Numbered from the stretch's first letter, positions 1 through 8,580 are shown. The stretch: 19,278 nt of DNA from Synergistaceae bacterium (GCA_030539135.1 JAUNSQ010000005.1:5621-24898); one strand, 5' to 3'. Program-made: numbers and translations. The notes: a model not told the origin generated them from the letters alone.

Positions 1-998
1 CGATGATGCCGGGAGAAAAAGAGGTGGCCATTGGGCTGTCCATCGAGATAACGCGCGAGAAAGAGCTCAGCAAACTCTATGAGAGCGAGTCGAGCTACCG
101 CAAGTCGCTCGCTGAAGGGGCCATCCTTCTATTCGAATGCGACGTCGTCTCAGGAGAGGTGATGTCAAAGAATTTCCTGCGGCTCTATGACCTTGACGAC
201 AGCTGCAACATTTTTGAGGTCGCCGAGAAGAAAATACTGCCGCTCGTCCACCCGACCGACCAATATAACTTAAAGGAACTGCTAAGCCCCGGAGAACTCA
301 TGCGCGATATCGCCCGCGGAAAGACGGAGACATACTTCGAGGCGCGGTTCCTCTCCTCGATACAAAAGTACGAGGGCTACAGATGGCGCAGCGTCCGCGT
401 GAACTACGTCGTCGAGCAGACGACGGGACATCCGCGCGCCTTCGTATGCGTCCGCGACATCGACGAGGCTAAGAAAAAGGAGCTCGAGGCGCTGAAGCGC
501 GCGAACTATGACTCGCTGACCGGGCTGTGCAACAGGGCGGCCTTCGTCTCGATGACGAACGAAGCCCTCGCCAAGTCGGCCGACTCGAAGTGCGCGTTCA
601 TGATAATCGACATCGACAACTTCAAGAGCATAAACGACACCTACGGGCACATGTTCGGCGACGACGTGCTCTGCCTCACTGCCGGGACGCTGCGCTCGGC
701 GTTCCACTCGAACGACATCATAGGCAGGCTCGGCGGAGACGAGTTCGCGGTCTGCATGACGGACATACCAACGCCGGAGACGGCGTTTGAGCGCGGGCTC
801 CAGCTCTGCACAGAGCTCGCAGGAGGCGGACACCAGAAAAGTCTGCCGAAATTCACCGTATCCGTGGGCATCGCTATGTCGCCAGCGGACGGCGCGACCT
901 TCAAAGAACTCTACGGCTGCGCGGACAGACGGCTCTACAGCGCGAAAAATTCCGGCAAGAATCGCTGCTGCATCTTCGACGACAAGGCCGAGGATTAA
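1..998 (+). CDS. PAS-GGDEF diguanylate cyclase, 5'-truncated by the window
   Basis: This is the C-terminal part of a signalling protein predicted to make cyclic di-GMP from two GTP. The first visible residues (ending in IGLSIEITREKEL) look like the last strand and linker of a PAS domain, so the ATG at base 3 is probably internal and the gene starts upstream. A second PAS domain follows at about visible residues 28-155, ending in a DIDEAKKKE linker. The GGDEF domain spans about 160-325, with an intact RLGGDEF active site at residues 244-248. The inhibitory RxxD site that usually lies five residues before GGDEF reads HSND here, so product inhibition at that site is probably lost. The visible part has no membrane segment; anything upstream is unknown. 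An intrinsic terminator lies 31 bases after the stop, so the gene ends its own transcription unit. The fold and activity are confident; the input signal is unknown. Confidence 0.9.
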   Translation, partial: MMPGEKEVAIGLSIEITREKELSKLYESESSYRKSLAEGAILLFECDVVSGEVMSKNFLRLYDLDDSCNIFEVAEKKILPLVHPTDQYNLKELLSPGELMRDIARGKTETYFEARFLSSIQKYEGYRWRSVRVNYVVEQTTGHPRAFVCVRDIDEAKKKELEALKRANYDSLTGLCNRAAFVSMTNEALAKSADSKCAFMIIDIDNFKSINDTYGHMFGDDVLCLTAGTLRSAFHSNDIIGRLGGDEFAVCMTDIPTPETAFERGLQLCTELAGGGHQKSLPKFTVSVGIAMSPADGATFKELYGCADRRLYSAKNSGKNRCCIFDDKAED

Positions 999-1029
999 TG
1001 GCCCGTTAAACAAAAAACCATGTATTCTG

Positions 1030-1053
1030 CGGAGGGGAGACCCTCCGATTTTT
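1030..1053 (+). terminator. Intrinsic terminator after the GGDEF gene
   Basis: A perfect 7-bp G+C-rich stem, CGGAGGG (1030-1036) pairing with CCCTCCG (1041-1047), closes a GAGA tetraloop. It is followed by A and five T residues (1049-1053). It separates the cyclase gene from the downstream operon. Confidence 0.85.
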
Positions 1054-1064
1054 ATACCGATACG

Positions 1065-1073
1065 TGATAGAAT
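1065..1073 (+). promoter_or_regulatory. Candidate extended -10 promoter for the asmA-cob-met operon
   Basis: TGATAGAAT matches an extended -10 element (TGn followed by TAGAAT, 5 of 6 against TATAAT). It sits between the upstream terminator and the TTG start at 1149. No good -35 hexamer was found at the usual spacing, which extended -10 promoters can tolerate. The leader would be about 70 bases, too short for a cobalamin or SAM riboswitch. This is a motif call only. Confidence 0.4.
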
Positions 1074-1134
1074 TAGAAGATGTATGGACGAGACAAGAGA
1101 CGCCTCGGACATGATACTGAGACAAAAGGCCGAC

Positions 1135-1142
1135 AGGGTGGA
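1135..1142 (+). promoter_or_regulatory. Shine-Dalgarno site that fixes the TTG start of the AsmA-like gene
   Basis: AGGGTGGA lies six bases before TTG at 1149. The in-frame ATG at 1080 has only AGAAG touching the start codon and would add 23 residues before a normal basic plus hydrophobic signal anchor. The TTG start is therefore preferred. Confidence 0.65.
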
Positions 1143-1148
1143 ATTGTT

Positions 1149-4100
1149 TTGATACTTTCGAGGAAAAAGAAAAAAATACTTCTGATTTGCGGCATAGCGC
1201 TCGGCGTTTTCTTCTCCGCCGCGCTGTTCGTCACCCAGATAGACTTTCTGGGAGACCTCGTGCTGTCTCAGCTGAACGACGCGATCCATGAACAGCTAAA
1301 CGTCGATTTGAAAATATCCCCGCTCACTGGCAACCCGCTGGTCGGCTTCAAGGGCCGCGATGTCGCGTTCGTCCGCTCCGGCGACGCTCTGCTCACCGCC
1401 GACGAGATCGGCATAAAACTCTCGTACATAAGCCTTATCAAAAATTCCCCGCGCGTCTCCGTGCTGTCGGTCAGCGGACTCAAATCGGACTATGGATCCC
1501 TCTGCGATCTGCTGCCGAAATCAAAGACGCCGTCCGACGAGCCGAAGGATATACCGATAGATAAGCTGACGATCTGCTCAAGCGACATAACGACGCCTCT
1601 CGGCAAGCTCACGCTGGACAACAGCGCGGTGAGGCTCAAGGGGTCCCAGTGGTTCGACCTCGACGTAAACGCGGCGCTCGACGGCAGGTCGGTGACGGCC
1701 AACGGCGTATGCGCCAAGAAAAACGGCTCGTGGACATTTGAAAACTTCAAGGTGGGGCTTGAAAAGGGCTCCGTGAAACTCAACGGCGCGGCCTATCCGT
1801 CAACGGCTCTCCTCGTGGAGATGGACGCCTTCGACCTCTATGCGCTCACGTCGCTCATCCCGACGGTCAAGACGTACGGGATCAAGGGGCACCTCTCGGG
1901 CTCGACGACAGTGAAAGGCAGCGGCGGCGACCTCTCCGTACACGGGAGCGGCTCCCTCAAAGAGGCCCTCGTGCGCGGCATACCGCTCTCCAAGGTCGAC
2001 GCGAAATGGGATTACGACAAAGGGCTGATAAACGTCGAGATAGGCGAGGGGAAAGTTTTCAACTCATCGCTCACTGGGAAGCTTCGCCTCGATACGCGCG
2101 ACGAACCCGGCCAGCTCGATTTCAAGCTCTGCGCGAAAAACCTCAGCTTCGCCGATTGGACTAACAAATTCGGCGCTGAGGTCAAAAATAAAATGCTCTT
2201 CCTCGGCGGCGGAATAACGTCCCTCGAAGCGGACCTCAAAGGCCCGCTCAACGCGCTGGTCGGCAAGGTCGAGATAGCGCCGTCCGACATTCGCTACAAC
2301 AAGATGCGTTTCAGCGGATTCGGCGGCTCCGCGGTATTCGGCGGCGGCCCGACGGGAAAGGTGGATTTCTCGGCGCTCTGCAGCGGCCAAAAGTATTCCA
2401 TCTCCGGCGTCTGCGGCTTCGCGAAGGGAGTTCATACAGATTTGAACTTTTCAGCCCCGCGCATATCTCTCGACGACCTCGGCGAGTCCGTTCCTGCGCT
2501 CAAAGAATACGACCTCTCAGGGACGGCAAATGCGTCAGCGAAACTCAGCGGCCTCTCTGGGCAGTGGACTCTGACTTCAGACGTCAGCTCTCCGTCAGCC
2601 TCTATGAAGAAGGTCGGCGATATAAATAATTTCAGATTTTCATCGGTTTACAGCGTCGCCGACGGCTCACTCGCCGTCAAGAACGCTTCCGTCGTATGGA
2701 ACGGCGCGGCTGTCTCCGGCTCCGGCAGGATGACGCAAGGCAAGCTCGACGACATGCTCAGCTTCGCCGGGACATATAAAAACCTAGACATGAAAAAATT
2801 ATATGAGCTCGTCCCGTTCTTCAAGAACATGAACATAGAAGCGGTCGCCTCAGGCACATGGAAGGTATCGGGCCCCGCAAAGCATCCCTCCGCTGCAGCG
2901 AAGGTCGTGACCGGCGCGGGACGCTTCATTGATATGAAGCTGGACAAATTTTCGACGGACGTTCGCTATGCGGACGGAAAGATAGTCCTCGATCCGATGC
3001 GCGCGTCGGGCTACGGCGGAAACGCGCAGCTAAAATGCGTTGTGGGACTGGCCTCGCCGACAACATGGAAGGTCGACGGGAACCTAAAGGGCGTCGATGC
3101 GTCCGCGGTAAACGGGCTGCTGAAGATGAAAGAGCCGTTGAGCGGCAAATGCACGCTGAAGGTCAGCGCCGGAAACAGCGGCGGAGGGCTCGCGTGGAAA
3201 GCGGACATCGCGGAGGGCGAACCAAAGTGGAAAGATTTCAGGGTCGAGTCGCTGAAAGGCGCAGCCTCAGGCACATCGTCGGAGGTCAGGCTGAACGATA
3301 TGGCCGTCACGCTGCTCAGGGGGACGCACAAGCTCAGCGGCACGATAAAGAAACCGGAGGGCAAGGCGTTCAAGCACGCCGTCCTCGACCTCCATCTAAC
3401 ATCGGATAAGATAAACGTCTATGAGGCGCTGAGAAAACACATGTCGGCGATACGCGGCATACAGGGGCTCGTCAAGGGTTCCTGCGCCGTGTCTGGCACT
3501 GTCGAGAAGCCGGTCTACAACGGCACTGCGACGCTCGCCCAGTTCAGATACCGCGGCTTCATGCTCCCGATGGTGGACGTTACGTTCGACGGCAATATGA
3601 CGAAGTTCCACATATCGCACGCGACGGCAAAGCTCCGGGACGGCTCGATAACGGGCAGGGCGCTGCTAGATAAGAAAGCCGACGGGTGGTACTCCGACCT
3701 CTCGATAACTGGCAGCGAGGTAGACCTAAAACAGTTCGGAGCGTATCTGCCGGAGGGCTTCCGCGAACGGCTCGGCGGCAAGGCGAACTTCTCCATCACG
3801 GGAGAAGGACGCATAGACAAATTCGCGGGCAAGGGAAAGTTCGAATCGCGGTGGCTGCGCTTCATGGGGGTGCAGCTCAGGCACTTGGACGCTCCGTTTT
3901 ACGTCGCCGACGGGTACGCCATCATGGAAGACGTGAAGGCGGAGATGAACGGCGGACAGCTCAACGGAGGAGCCGCCTTCGACCTCAACAAGAGCACGTG
4001 GGGCGCCAACGTCACGGCGACGAGCGTCGACGTGGATAAGACAGTCAAACAGGCCTTCCCGAATATAAAGGGGCGCGTCACAGGCCTTGGCAGCCTCAAG

Positions 4101-4829
4101 TTAAGGGGCGGCGGCGAAACGGGAAGGATAAGCACGATAAAGGCGGGAGGCGCGGCCTTCCTCTACAACGGAGAGATAACGAGCTTCGACGCGGTCGAGG
4201 CGGCTAAGAAATACACGGCTGGAAATCCTCTGCGCTTCGCGACGGTGCAGTCGCAGTTCACGTACGACGGCGGCGACGTCACGCTGCTGCCGGGCAGCAG
4301 GGCCGTAGCTCCAAAGGACGACCCAGTTTACAACAACGTCATGCTCGACGGATTGGTCACGCGCGAGAAGAAGGTCTCGATGTTCGCGATGGGCAAGGTC
4401 AACATCCGCGCGTTGAACGCGCTGCTCGGAGCTATGCAGGGCATCGTATCGAAGATAGATCTGACTGGCGCGAGCCAAAACCTCAATACCTCGGACCTGA
4501 TACGCGGCGTCGTCGGAGGCGTCCTCTCGGGCTTCACGGCCGGGGAGTTCCGCTTCATCACTATGAATATCGGAGGCTCGATAGGAGCCTTGAAGTTTGA
4601 TAATATAAAGATAGACCGCGCGTCCGGCGCAAACTCCGGCGCGAACTCGATACCGAAATCATCGAGCGACCCGAAAGACAAAGACCTGCTCAAGGGCAAC
4701 ACAAAGATAGCGCTGAAATTTGAGATACCCACCGGCCCTGGAACGGCCCCATCGTCAAGGGGAGTCAAGGGGCAGGTCGTCCAGCAGACGCTTGAAAACC
4801 TCCTCAACAATGTGGAGTTTGGTGAATAA
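1149..4829 (+). CDS. AsmA/TamB-like envelope protein
   Basis: This 1226-residue protein resembles the AsmA/TamB/YhdP group, which are inner-membrane-anchored periplasmic beta-rich proteins thought to move phospholipid to the outer membrane. It has a basic N-terminus (SRKKKK) and one membrane segment at about residues 10-28. About 1150 residues of repetitive beta-strand sequence follow, full of G-x-L/V-x-G turns and short D/K-rich loops. A hydrophobic C-terminal stretch (DLIRGVVGGVLSGFTAGEF) resembles the AsmA C-terminal region. The TTG start was chosen for its Shine-Dalgarno site. The gene leads the operon; its stop codon is one base before the cobU ATG, so it is co-transcribed with cobalamin genes to which it has no obvious functional link. 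The family call rests on architecture and overall sequence flavour, and the exact subfamily is uncertain. Its presence implies a diderm cell. Confidence 0.8.
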   Translation: MILSRKKKKILLICGIALGVFFSAALFVTQIDFLGDLVLSQLNDAIHEQLNVDLKISPLTGNPLVGFKGRDVAFVRSGDALLTADEIGIKLSYISLIKNSPRVSVLSVSGLKSDYGSLCDLLPKSKTPSDEPKDIPIDKLTICSSDITTPLGKLTLDNSAVRLKGSQWFDLDVNAALDGRSVTANGVCAKKNGSWTFENFKVGLEKGSVKLNGAAYPSTALLVEMDAFDLYALTSLIPTVKTYGIKGHLSGSTTVKGSGGDLSVHGSGSLKEALVRGIPLSKVDAKWDYDKGLINVEIGEGKVFNSSLTGKLRLDTRDEPGQLDFKLCAKNLSFADWTNKFGAEVKNKMLFLGGGITSLEADLKGPLNALVGKVEIAPSDIRYNKMRFSGFGGSAVFGGGPTGKVDFSALCSGQKYSISGVCGFAKGVHTDLNFSAPRISLDDLGESVPALKEYDLSGTANASAKLSGLSGQWTLTSDVSSPSASMKKVGDINNFRFSSVYSVADGSLAVKNASVVWNGAAVSGSGRMTQGKLDDMLSFAGTYKNLDMKKLYELVPFFKNMNIEAVASGTWKVSGPAKHPSAAAKVVTGAGRFIDMKLDKFSTDVRYADGKIVLDPMRASGYGGNAQLKCVVGLASPTTWKVDGNLKGVDASAVNGLLKMKEPLSGKCTLKVSAGNSGGGLAWKADIAEGEPKWKDFRVESLKGAASGTSSEVRLNDMAVTLLRGTHKLSGTIKKPEGKAFKHAVLDLHLTSDKINVYEALRKHMSAIRGIQGLVKGSCAVSGTVEKPVYNGTATLAQFRYRGFMLPMVDVTFDGNMTKFHISHATAKLRDGSITGRALLDKKADGWYSDLSITGSEVDLKQFGAYLPEGFRERLGGKANFSITGEGRIDKFAGKGKFESRWLRFMGVQLRHLDAPFYVADGYAIMEDVKAEMNGGQLNGGAAFDLNKSTWGANVTATSVDVDKTVKQAFPNIKGRVTGLGSLKLRGGGETGRISTIKAGGAAFLYNGEITSFDAVEAAKKYTAGNPLRFATVQSQFTYDGGDVTLLPGSRAVAPKDDPVYNNVMLDGLVTREKKVSMFAMGKVNIRALNALLGAMQGIVSKIDLTGASQNLNTSDLIRGVVGGVLSGFTAGEFRFITMNIGGSIGALKFDNIKIDRASGANSGANSIPKSSSDPKDKDLLKGNTKIALKFEIPTGPGTAPSSRGVKGQVVQQTLENLLNNVEFGE

Positions 4830-4830
4830 A

Positions 4831-5421
4831 ATGGCGGAGATATCTCTTATCCTTGGCGGGGCCAGAAGCGGCAAGAGCACGTTCGCGGAAAAGCTCGCGC
4901 TCGAAGACGGAAGACCGGTAACATATCTCGCGACCGCCGAGCCGAAAGACCCCGAGATGGCGGAGCGCATAGCTATACATCGTCAGCGCCGCCCGTCCTC
5001 GTGGAGGACGTGGGAGGGCGCGGCAGAGGAGCTTCCATCCGCCGTGTCGGCGCAGTCGGGCGTACTGCTGCTCGACTGCCTCACGATGTGGCTCACTCGG
5101 CTCTTCCTCGCAGGCGAAGCCGCGGAGAAGGCCGACGAGAAAGAATGGTTCGCGCGCGAGGCGGAGATCCGTTCACTGACGGAAAAACTTTGCGCCGCGC
5201 CAAAAAACGATACTCATCTTATAATAGTAAGCAATGAAGTCGGCTTTGGGCTTGTCCCTCCGTATATAATGGGGAGAAGGTTCCGCGACCTCCAGGGCAG
5301 AATGAACCAGCTCTGCGCGTCGGAGGCGTCGCGCGCCGCGCTCATCGTAGCGGGATATCCTCTCTGGGTGAAAGGCTCAGCGCCCCGCCCGGATGAAAGG
5401 TCTGGTGTTCATGGCGAATAA
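4831..5421 (+). CDS. cobU: Adenosylcobinamide kinase / adenosylcobinamide-phosphate guanylyltransferase
   Basis: CobU phosphorylates adenosylcobinamide and then transfers GMP to it, giving adenosylcobinamide-GDP, the activated half of the nucleotide-loop assembly reaction. The 196-residue protein has a P-loop GGARSGKS at residues 9-16. The HRQRRP motif carries His50, which corresponds to the guanylylated His46 of the Salmonella enzyme. A Walker-B-like LLLDCLTMW and the family block NEVGFGLVP...GRRFRDLQGRMNQ follow. The length is close to the usual 180-190 residues. ATG at 4831 was chosen because it follows the previous stop by one base and has GGTGA five bases upstream; longer in-frame starts would overlap asmA. 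The 3' end overlaps the start of cobS. All diagnostic motifs are present, so an active enzyme is expected. Confidence 0.95.
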   Translation: MAEISLILGGARSGKSTFAEKLALEDGRPVTYLATAEPKDPEMAERIAIHRQRRPSSWRTWEGAAEELPSAVSAQSGVLLLDCLTMWLTRLFLAGEAAEKADEKEWFAREAEIRSLTEKLCAAPKNDTHLIIVSNEVGFGLVPPYIMGRRFRDLQGRMNQLCASEASRAALIVAGYPLWVKGSAPRPDERSGVHGE

Positions 5422-6220
5422 AAAATTTGAAGAATATATGCGCCGCTTTGAGAGCGAACTGCGGAACAAGCGGTTTAGGCTCGATATCTTCTCGCGTTTC
5501 GTAGTCACCTGGACTTTGATGTCGCGCTTCCCGCTGCCTAAACGCTGGTGGCCAAAAGAGGAGGTAACAGGAGCGAAAGCCCTGACCGTGTCCCCGCTCG
5601 TCGGCGCTCTGCTCGGGCTCCTAACCGGCGCTCTCATCTCCGCGGTGAACTTCGTCGGCATAGGCAGGCTCGCCGCGATATGGACAGGCGCGGCGTTCTA
5701 CGCGGTCGGAGGGTGGGCCATCCACCTCGACGGCTGGAGCGACCTGTGGGACGGCATAGGCTCGGGCAAAGAGGGCGAGGAGCTTCGCTCTATAATGAAG
5801 GACAGCCGCATTGGCGCGTTCGGAGTCATCGGGCTTATCCTCGCGTTTGGGCTCTGGACCTCGCTGCTCACCTCCACGGAACAGTACGCCGAGGCCTCCG
5901 CGCTCATCACTGCGGGAGCTCTAGGACGCTTCGCGATATGCGTCGCGGCCCACTTTGGAAATTATCCGTGGGAGAAGGGGCTCGCAAAGGGATGGGTCGG
6001 ATGCTTTGAGGGCTACGACATCTTCTTCGCCGGCGTATGCGCGCTTGTCGTAATGCCTTTCGCCCCGTTCACATGGTTCGTCTCAATAACGCTCGTCTCG
6101 CTCGCGGCGTTCTTCGCCGCGCGATACATGAACGCCCGACTCGGCGGCGTCAACGGCGACGTGCTCGGAGCTGTCGCCGTGCTCGGAGAACTTATTACAT
6201 TGGCGGTGTACGCGCTATGA
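5411..6220 (+). CDS. cobS: Adenosylcobinamide-GDP ribazoletransferase (cobalamin synthase)
   Basis: CobS is an integral membrane enzyme that joins adenosylcobinamide-GDP with alpha-ribazole (or its 5'-phosphate), the last assembly step of coenzyme B12. The metal-binding family motif HLDGWSDLWDG starts at residue 105 and is followed by the diagnostic IMKDSRIGAFG. Several hydrophobic segments cover the rest of the 269-residue protein. ATG 5411 is preferred because GAAAGG lies about ten bases upstream; ATG 5393 is possible and would add six residues, but it has no Shine-Dalgarno site. Relative to typical CobS, about 25 charged residues precede the first hydrophobic segment (TWTLMSRFPLP). The gene overlaps cobU by 11 bases, and its stop overlaps the next ATG (ATGA), indicating translational coupling. 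Confidence 0.93.
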   Translation: MANKKFEEYMRRFESELRNKRFRLDIFSRFVVTWTLMSRFPLPKRWWPKEEVTGAKALTVSPLVGALLGLLTGALISAVNFVGIGRLAAIWTGAAFYAVGGWAIHLDGWSDLWDGIGSGKEGEELRSIMKDSRIGAFGVIGLILAFGLWTSLLTSTEQYAEASALITAGALGRFAICVAAHFGNYPWEKGLAKGWVGCFEGYDIFFAGVCALVVMPFAPFTWFVSITLVSLAAFFAARYMNARLGGVNGDVLGAVAVLGELITLAVYAL

Positions 6221-7026
6221 AATTCAAACCGAAGGCTATCGCCGTCGATATAGACGGCACGATCCTAAACAGCAGGAGCGAGATGACGAGCAGCATGAAA
6301 AATTCGCTGCGCCGCGCCGTGATACAGGGCATCCCCGTCATAATTTGCACGGGCCGCATGTACCTCACGTCGCTCCCGTTCATAAACGAGATAGGCACGA
6401 CCGCGCCGGGCGTCTTCTACAACGGCGGGTACGTCAGGGATCTCAAGACAGGCAAGACCATCTACAAGAGGGGCCTCGGCTTCGAGCTGACCCGTGAGAT
6501 ATTGGACTTCTACCGCGAGAACAAATGGTACATACAACTCTATCAGGATGATAAATTCTACGTCGTAGACGCGAACGACCTCCGCTGCCGCTATTACGTC
6601 AGCATATCCCATCTCGAACCGCAGTCCCTCGGGAAAGATTTCTGGGAGTTCCGAGCGGACGCGGCGAAGCTGCTCGGCATCGCGTCGGACAAATCGACGA
6701 TAAGAGAGATGCTGCTGCGCACCCGCGAACACTTCGGCGACCGCATATACCTCGCGAAGTCATGGGGAGCGTTCGCCGAGATGGTGCACCCGTCGGTCAA
6801 CAAGGCCCATGGGCTCGATATGGCGGCGAACTTCCTCGGCATCGACAGGAAGGACGTCCTCGCCATAGGCGACGCGGGGAACGACATAGAGATGATACGC
6901 TGGGCCGGCGTGGGCGTCGCGATGAAGAACGCGCCGGACATCGTGAAGGACGCGGCGGATATCGTGACTCCAGAGGACAACGACCACGACGGAGCCGCGT
7001 GGGTCATAGAAAATTATCTGGACTAG
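6217..7026 (+). CDS. Cof-type HAD-superfamily phosphatase (class IIB)
   Basis: This 269-residue protein is predicted to hydrolyse a small phosphorylated metabolite in the cytoplasm. All four HAD motifs are visible: the DIDGT nucleophile motif (Asp11, Asp13), ICTGR (motif II), Lys196 in VNKAHGL (motif III), and GDAGND (Asp219, Asp223; motif IV). The sequence between motifs II and III (about residues 80-185) forms the C2 cap typical of Cof/YbiV-like enzymes, whose substrates are often sugar phosphates, pyridoxal phosphate or FMN. The start codon overlaps the cobS stop (ATGA), so translation is coupled to cobS. That placement makes a corrinoid or alpha-ribazole phosphate substrate possible, but the sequence does not show this. 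Family membership is certain; the substrate is not. Confidence 0.9.
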   Translation: MKFKPKAIAVDIDGTILNSRSEMTSSMKNSLRRAVIQGIPVIICTGRMYLTSLPFINEIGTTAPGVFYNGGYVRDLKTGKTIYKRGLGFELTREILDFYRENKWYIQLYQDDKFYVVDANDLRCRYYVSISHLEPQSLGKDFWEFRADAAKLLGIASDKSTIREMLLRTREHFGDRIYLAKSWGAFAEMVHPSVNKAHGLDMAANFLGIDRKDVLAIGDAGNDIEMIRWAGVGVAMKNAPDIVKDAADIVTPEDNDHDGAAWVIENYLD

Positions 7027-7043
7027 ACACAGGGGGCCGTTCC

Positions 7044-7916
7044 GTGAAAGATTTTTTCAATATCCCAAAACCGACTTTTTCCTTTGAGATTTTCCCGCCA
7101 AAAGGGCCGACCGGCCTTGATTCTATTTTCGCGACGGTGGACGCGCTCGCGAGCCTCGCGCCAGACCTCATAAGCGTCACATACGGCGCGGGCGGCACAA
7201 GCCGCGAAAACACGGCGGAGATCGCCTCGGCGATACAGAACAGCTACAGCATACCGGCGCTCGCGCACCTGACCTGCGTGGGCAATTCCTTTGAGCAAAT
7301 GGAAGCGACGCTGGCCGACCTCCACTCGCGAGGCGTAAAGAATATCCTGGCGATGCGCGGCGACAAGAGCGGCGAGTACGCGCTAACGGATTTTCAGCAC
7401 GCGTCGGAGCTCATAAAATTTATCAAAGACCGCTACGATTTCAAAATATTCGCGGCGTGCTATCCCGAGAAACATCTCGAAGCCCCTTCAATGGAAGAGG
7501 ACATAGACCATCTCGCAGAGAAGGTCGCAAACGGCGCGGACGTCCTCATCTCGCAGCTCTTCTTCAAGAACGATAAGTTCTACAGCTTCCGCGACAAGGC
7601 CCGCGAGGCGGGGATAAACGTCCCGATCGAAGCGGGGATAATGCCTGTGACCTCCGCGTCGCAGATAAAGCGCATGGTCGGCATGTGCGGCGCGACTATT
7701 CCCGATGGGCTCGCCAAGATAATCGAGACATACGGACACAACAGCATGGCTATGAGGGAGGCGGGCATGGCTTACGCGACGGCCCAGATAGTCGACCTGC
7801 TCGCGAACGGCGTCGAGGGCATACACCTCTACACGATGAACCAGCCCGACATAGCTAAGAATATCTCCGAGAGCATACGCGGCATTCTCTATTCGCTGAG
7901 GGTAAAACGTGGCTGA
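7044..7916 (+). CDS. metF: 5,10-methylenetetrahydrofolate reductase
   Basis: MetF reduces methylene-tetrahydrofolate to 5-methyl-tetrahydrofolate, the methyl donor for MetH, using an FAD-containing TIM barrel. The 290-residue protein opens with the family signature TFSFEIFPPKGP; its Glu15 matches the catalytic glutamate of the E. coli motif. TYGAGGTSR, LTCVG, AMRGD, a QLFF strand and EAGIMPV follow. The GTG at 7044 is preferred because AGGGGG lies seven bases upstream and the signature begins only a few residues later; any longer start would overlap the HAD gene. Its last eight bases overlap the next gene. The protein has normal bacterial short-form length, without the eukaryotic regulatory domain. 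Confidence 0.95.
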   Translation: MKDFFNIPKPTFSFEIFPPKGPTGLDSIFATVDALASLAPDLISVTYGAGGTSRENTAEIASAIQNSYSIPALAHLTCVGNSFEQMEATLADLHSRGVKNILAMRGDKSGEYALTDFQHASELIKFIKDRYDFKIFAACYPEKHLEAPSMEEDIDHLAEKVANGADVLISQLFFKNDKFYSFRDKAREAGINVPIEAGIMPVTSASQIKRMVGMCGATIPDGLAKIIETYGHNSMAMREAGMAYATAQIVDLLANGVEGIHLYTMNQPDIAKNISESIRGILYSLRVKRG

Positions 7917-8580
7917 ACTCCCTTTATACATACTGCGCGAAACTCTGCGCATCTTGGGCATGGACGAGCCCGACTATGACTTCACGATTCGCGCCGAACG
8001 GCTTTACGTGCGGCTGCTTGAGGCTTCTTCACCGAAGCATGTCATAGCGCGCGTGAACATTTCGCTTGACGGCGACGAGACGAACTTCGGCGCGTTCTCC
8101 GTCAAAAGCGCGAACCTAGCGAAACTTTTTCATTACTGCAAGGCTTGCGTGCTTATCGCCTCTACGCTTGGGGCGGGGGTAGACAGGCTCGTCTCCCGCG
8201 TGCAGAAAGAGGACATGACCGACGCAGTGATACTTGACGCGCTCGCGTCCGCGCTCGCCGATTCGCGATGCGACGAGGCTGAGAACGAGGCCGCTGCGTC
8301 GCTCTCCGGCGGGGAACACTTCACTATGAGGTTCAGCCCGGGTTACGGCGACGTACCGCTAGATGCGTCGCGGGACATCATAGCCGCGCTGGACGCGACA
8401 AGGGCGATCGGACTTTCAATGACTTCATCGAACATGCTCATACCAATCAAATCGGTCACGGCTTTCGTCGGCATAGCCGACAGGAAAGAGGAGACTTGCG
8501 ACAGCTGCTCTCTCTGCCCGGTGACAGAGCCGTGCATCTACAGAAAGAAGGGCGATCCCTGTGGCGTTCACGATAAATAA
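7909..8580 (+). CDS. Stand-alone methionine synthase activation-domain protein (TM0269-like)
   Basis: This 223-residue protein resembles the C-terminal AdoMet-binding reactivation domain of cobalamin-dependent methionine synthase, encoded as a separate gene as in Thermotoga maritima (TM0269). In MetH this domain presents AdoMet to cob(II)alamin during reductive reactivation. The signature RFSPGYG (Arg141 to Tyr146) matches the RxxxGY AdoMet-binding motif of the family. It is followed by the LSMTSSNMLIPIKSVTAFVG segment, which parallels the LTxSxxMxPxxSVxG strand of E. coli MetH. The C-terminus adds a cysteine cluster (Cys197, 200, 203, 209, 218). GTG at 7909 has GAGGGT five bases upstream and overlaps the metF stop; the 3' end overlaps metH by 20 bases. 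The pairing with a MetH lacking this domain strongly supports the role. Confidence 0.88.
   Translation: MAELPLYILRETLRILGMDEPDYDFTIRAERLYVRLLEASSPKHVIARVNISLDGDETNFGAFSVKSANLAKLFHYCKACVLIASTLGAGVDRLVSRVQKEDMTDAVILDALASALADSRCDEAENEAAASLSGGEHFTMRFSPGYGDVPLDASRDIIAALDATRAIGLSMTSSNMLIPIKSVTAFVGIADRKEETCDSCSLCPVTEPCIYRKKGDPCGVHDK

Noticed and set aside
3..998. The first gene taken as complete from ATG at base 3
   Set aside because: Its first residues look like the end of a PAS domain and linker, and no ribosome binding site can be seen, so the gene most likely begins upstream of the window.
999..1148. Possible cobalamin or SAM riboswitch ahead of the cob-met operon
   Set aside because: Only about 95 bases separate the upstream terminator from the start codon, and no B12-box or SAM-I-like stem pattern was seen.
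1080..1148. ATG 1080 as the start of the AsmA-like gene
   Set aside because: It has no spaced Shine-Dalgarno site and adds a polar stretch before a normal signal anchor; TTG 1149 with AGGGTGGA fits better.
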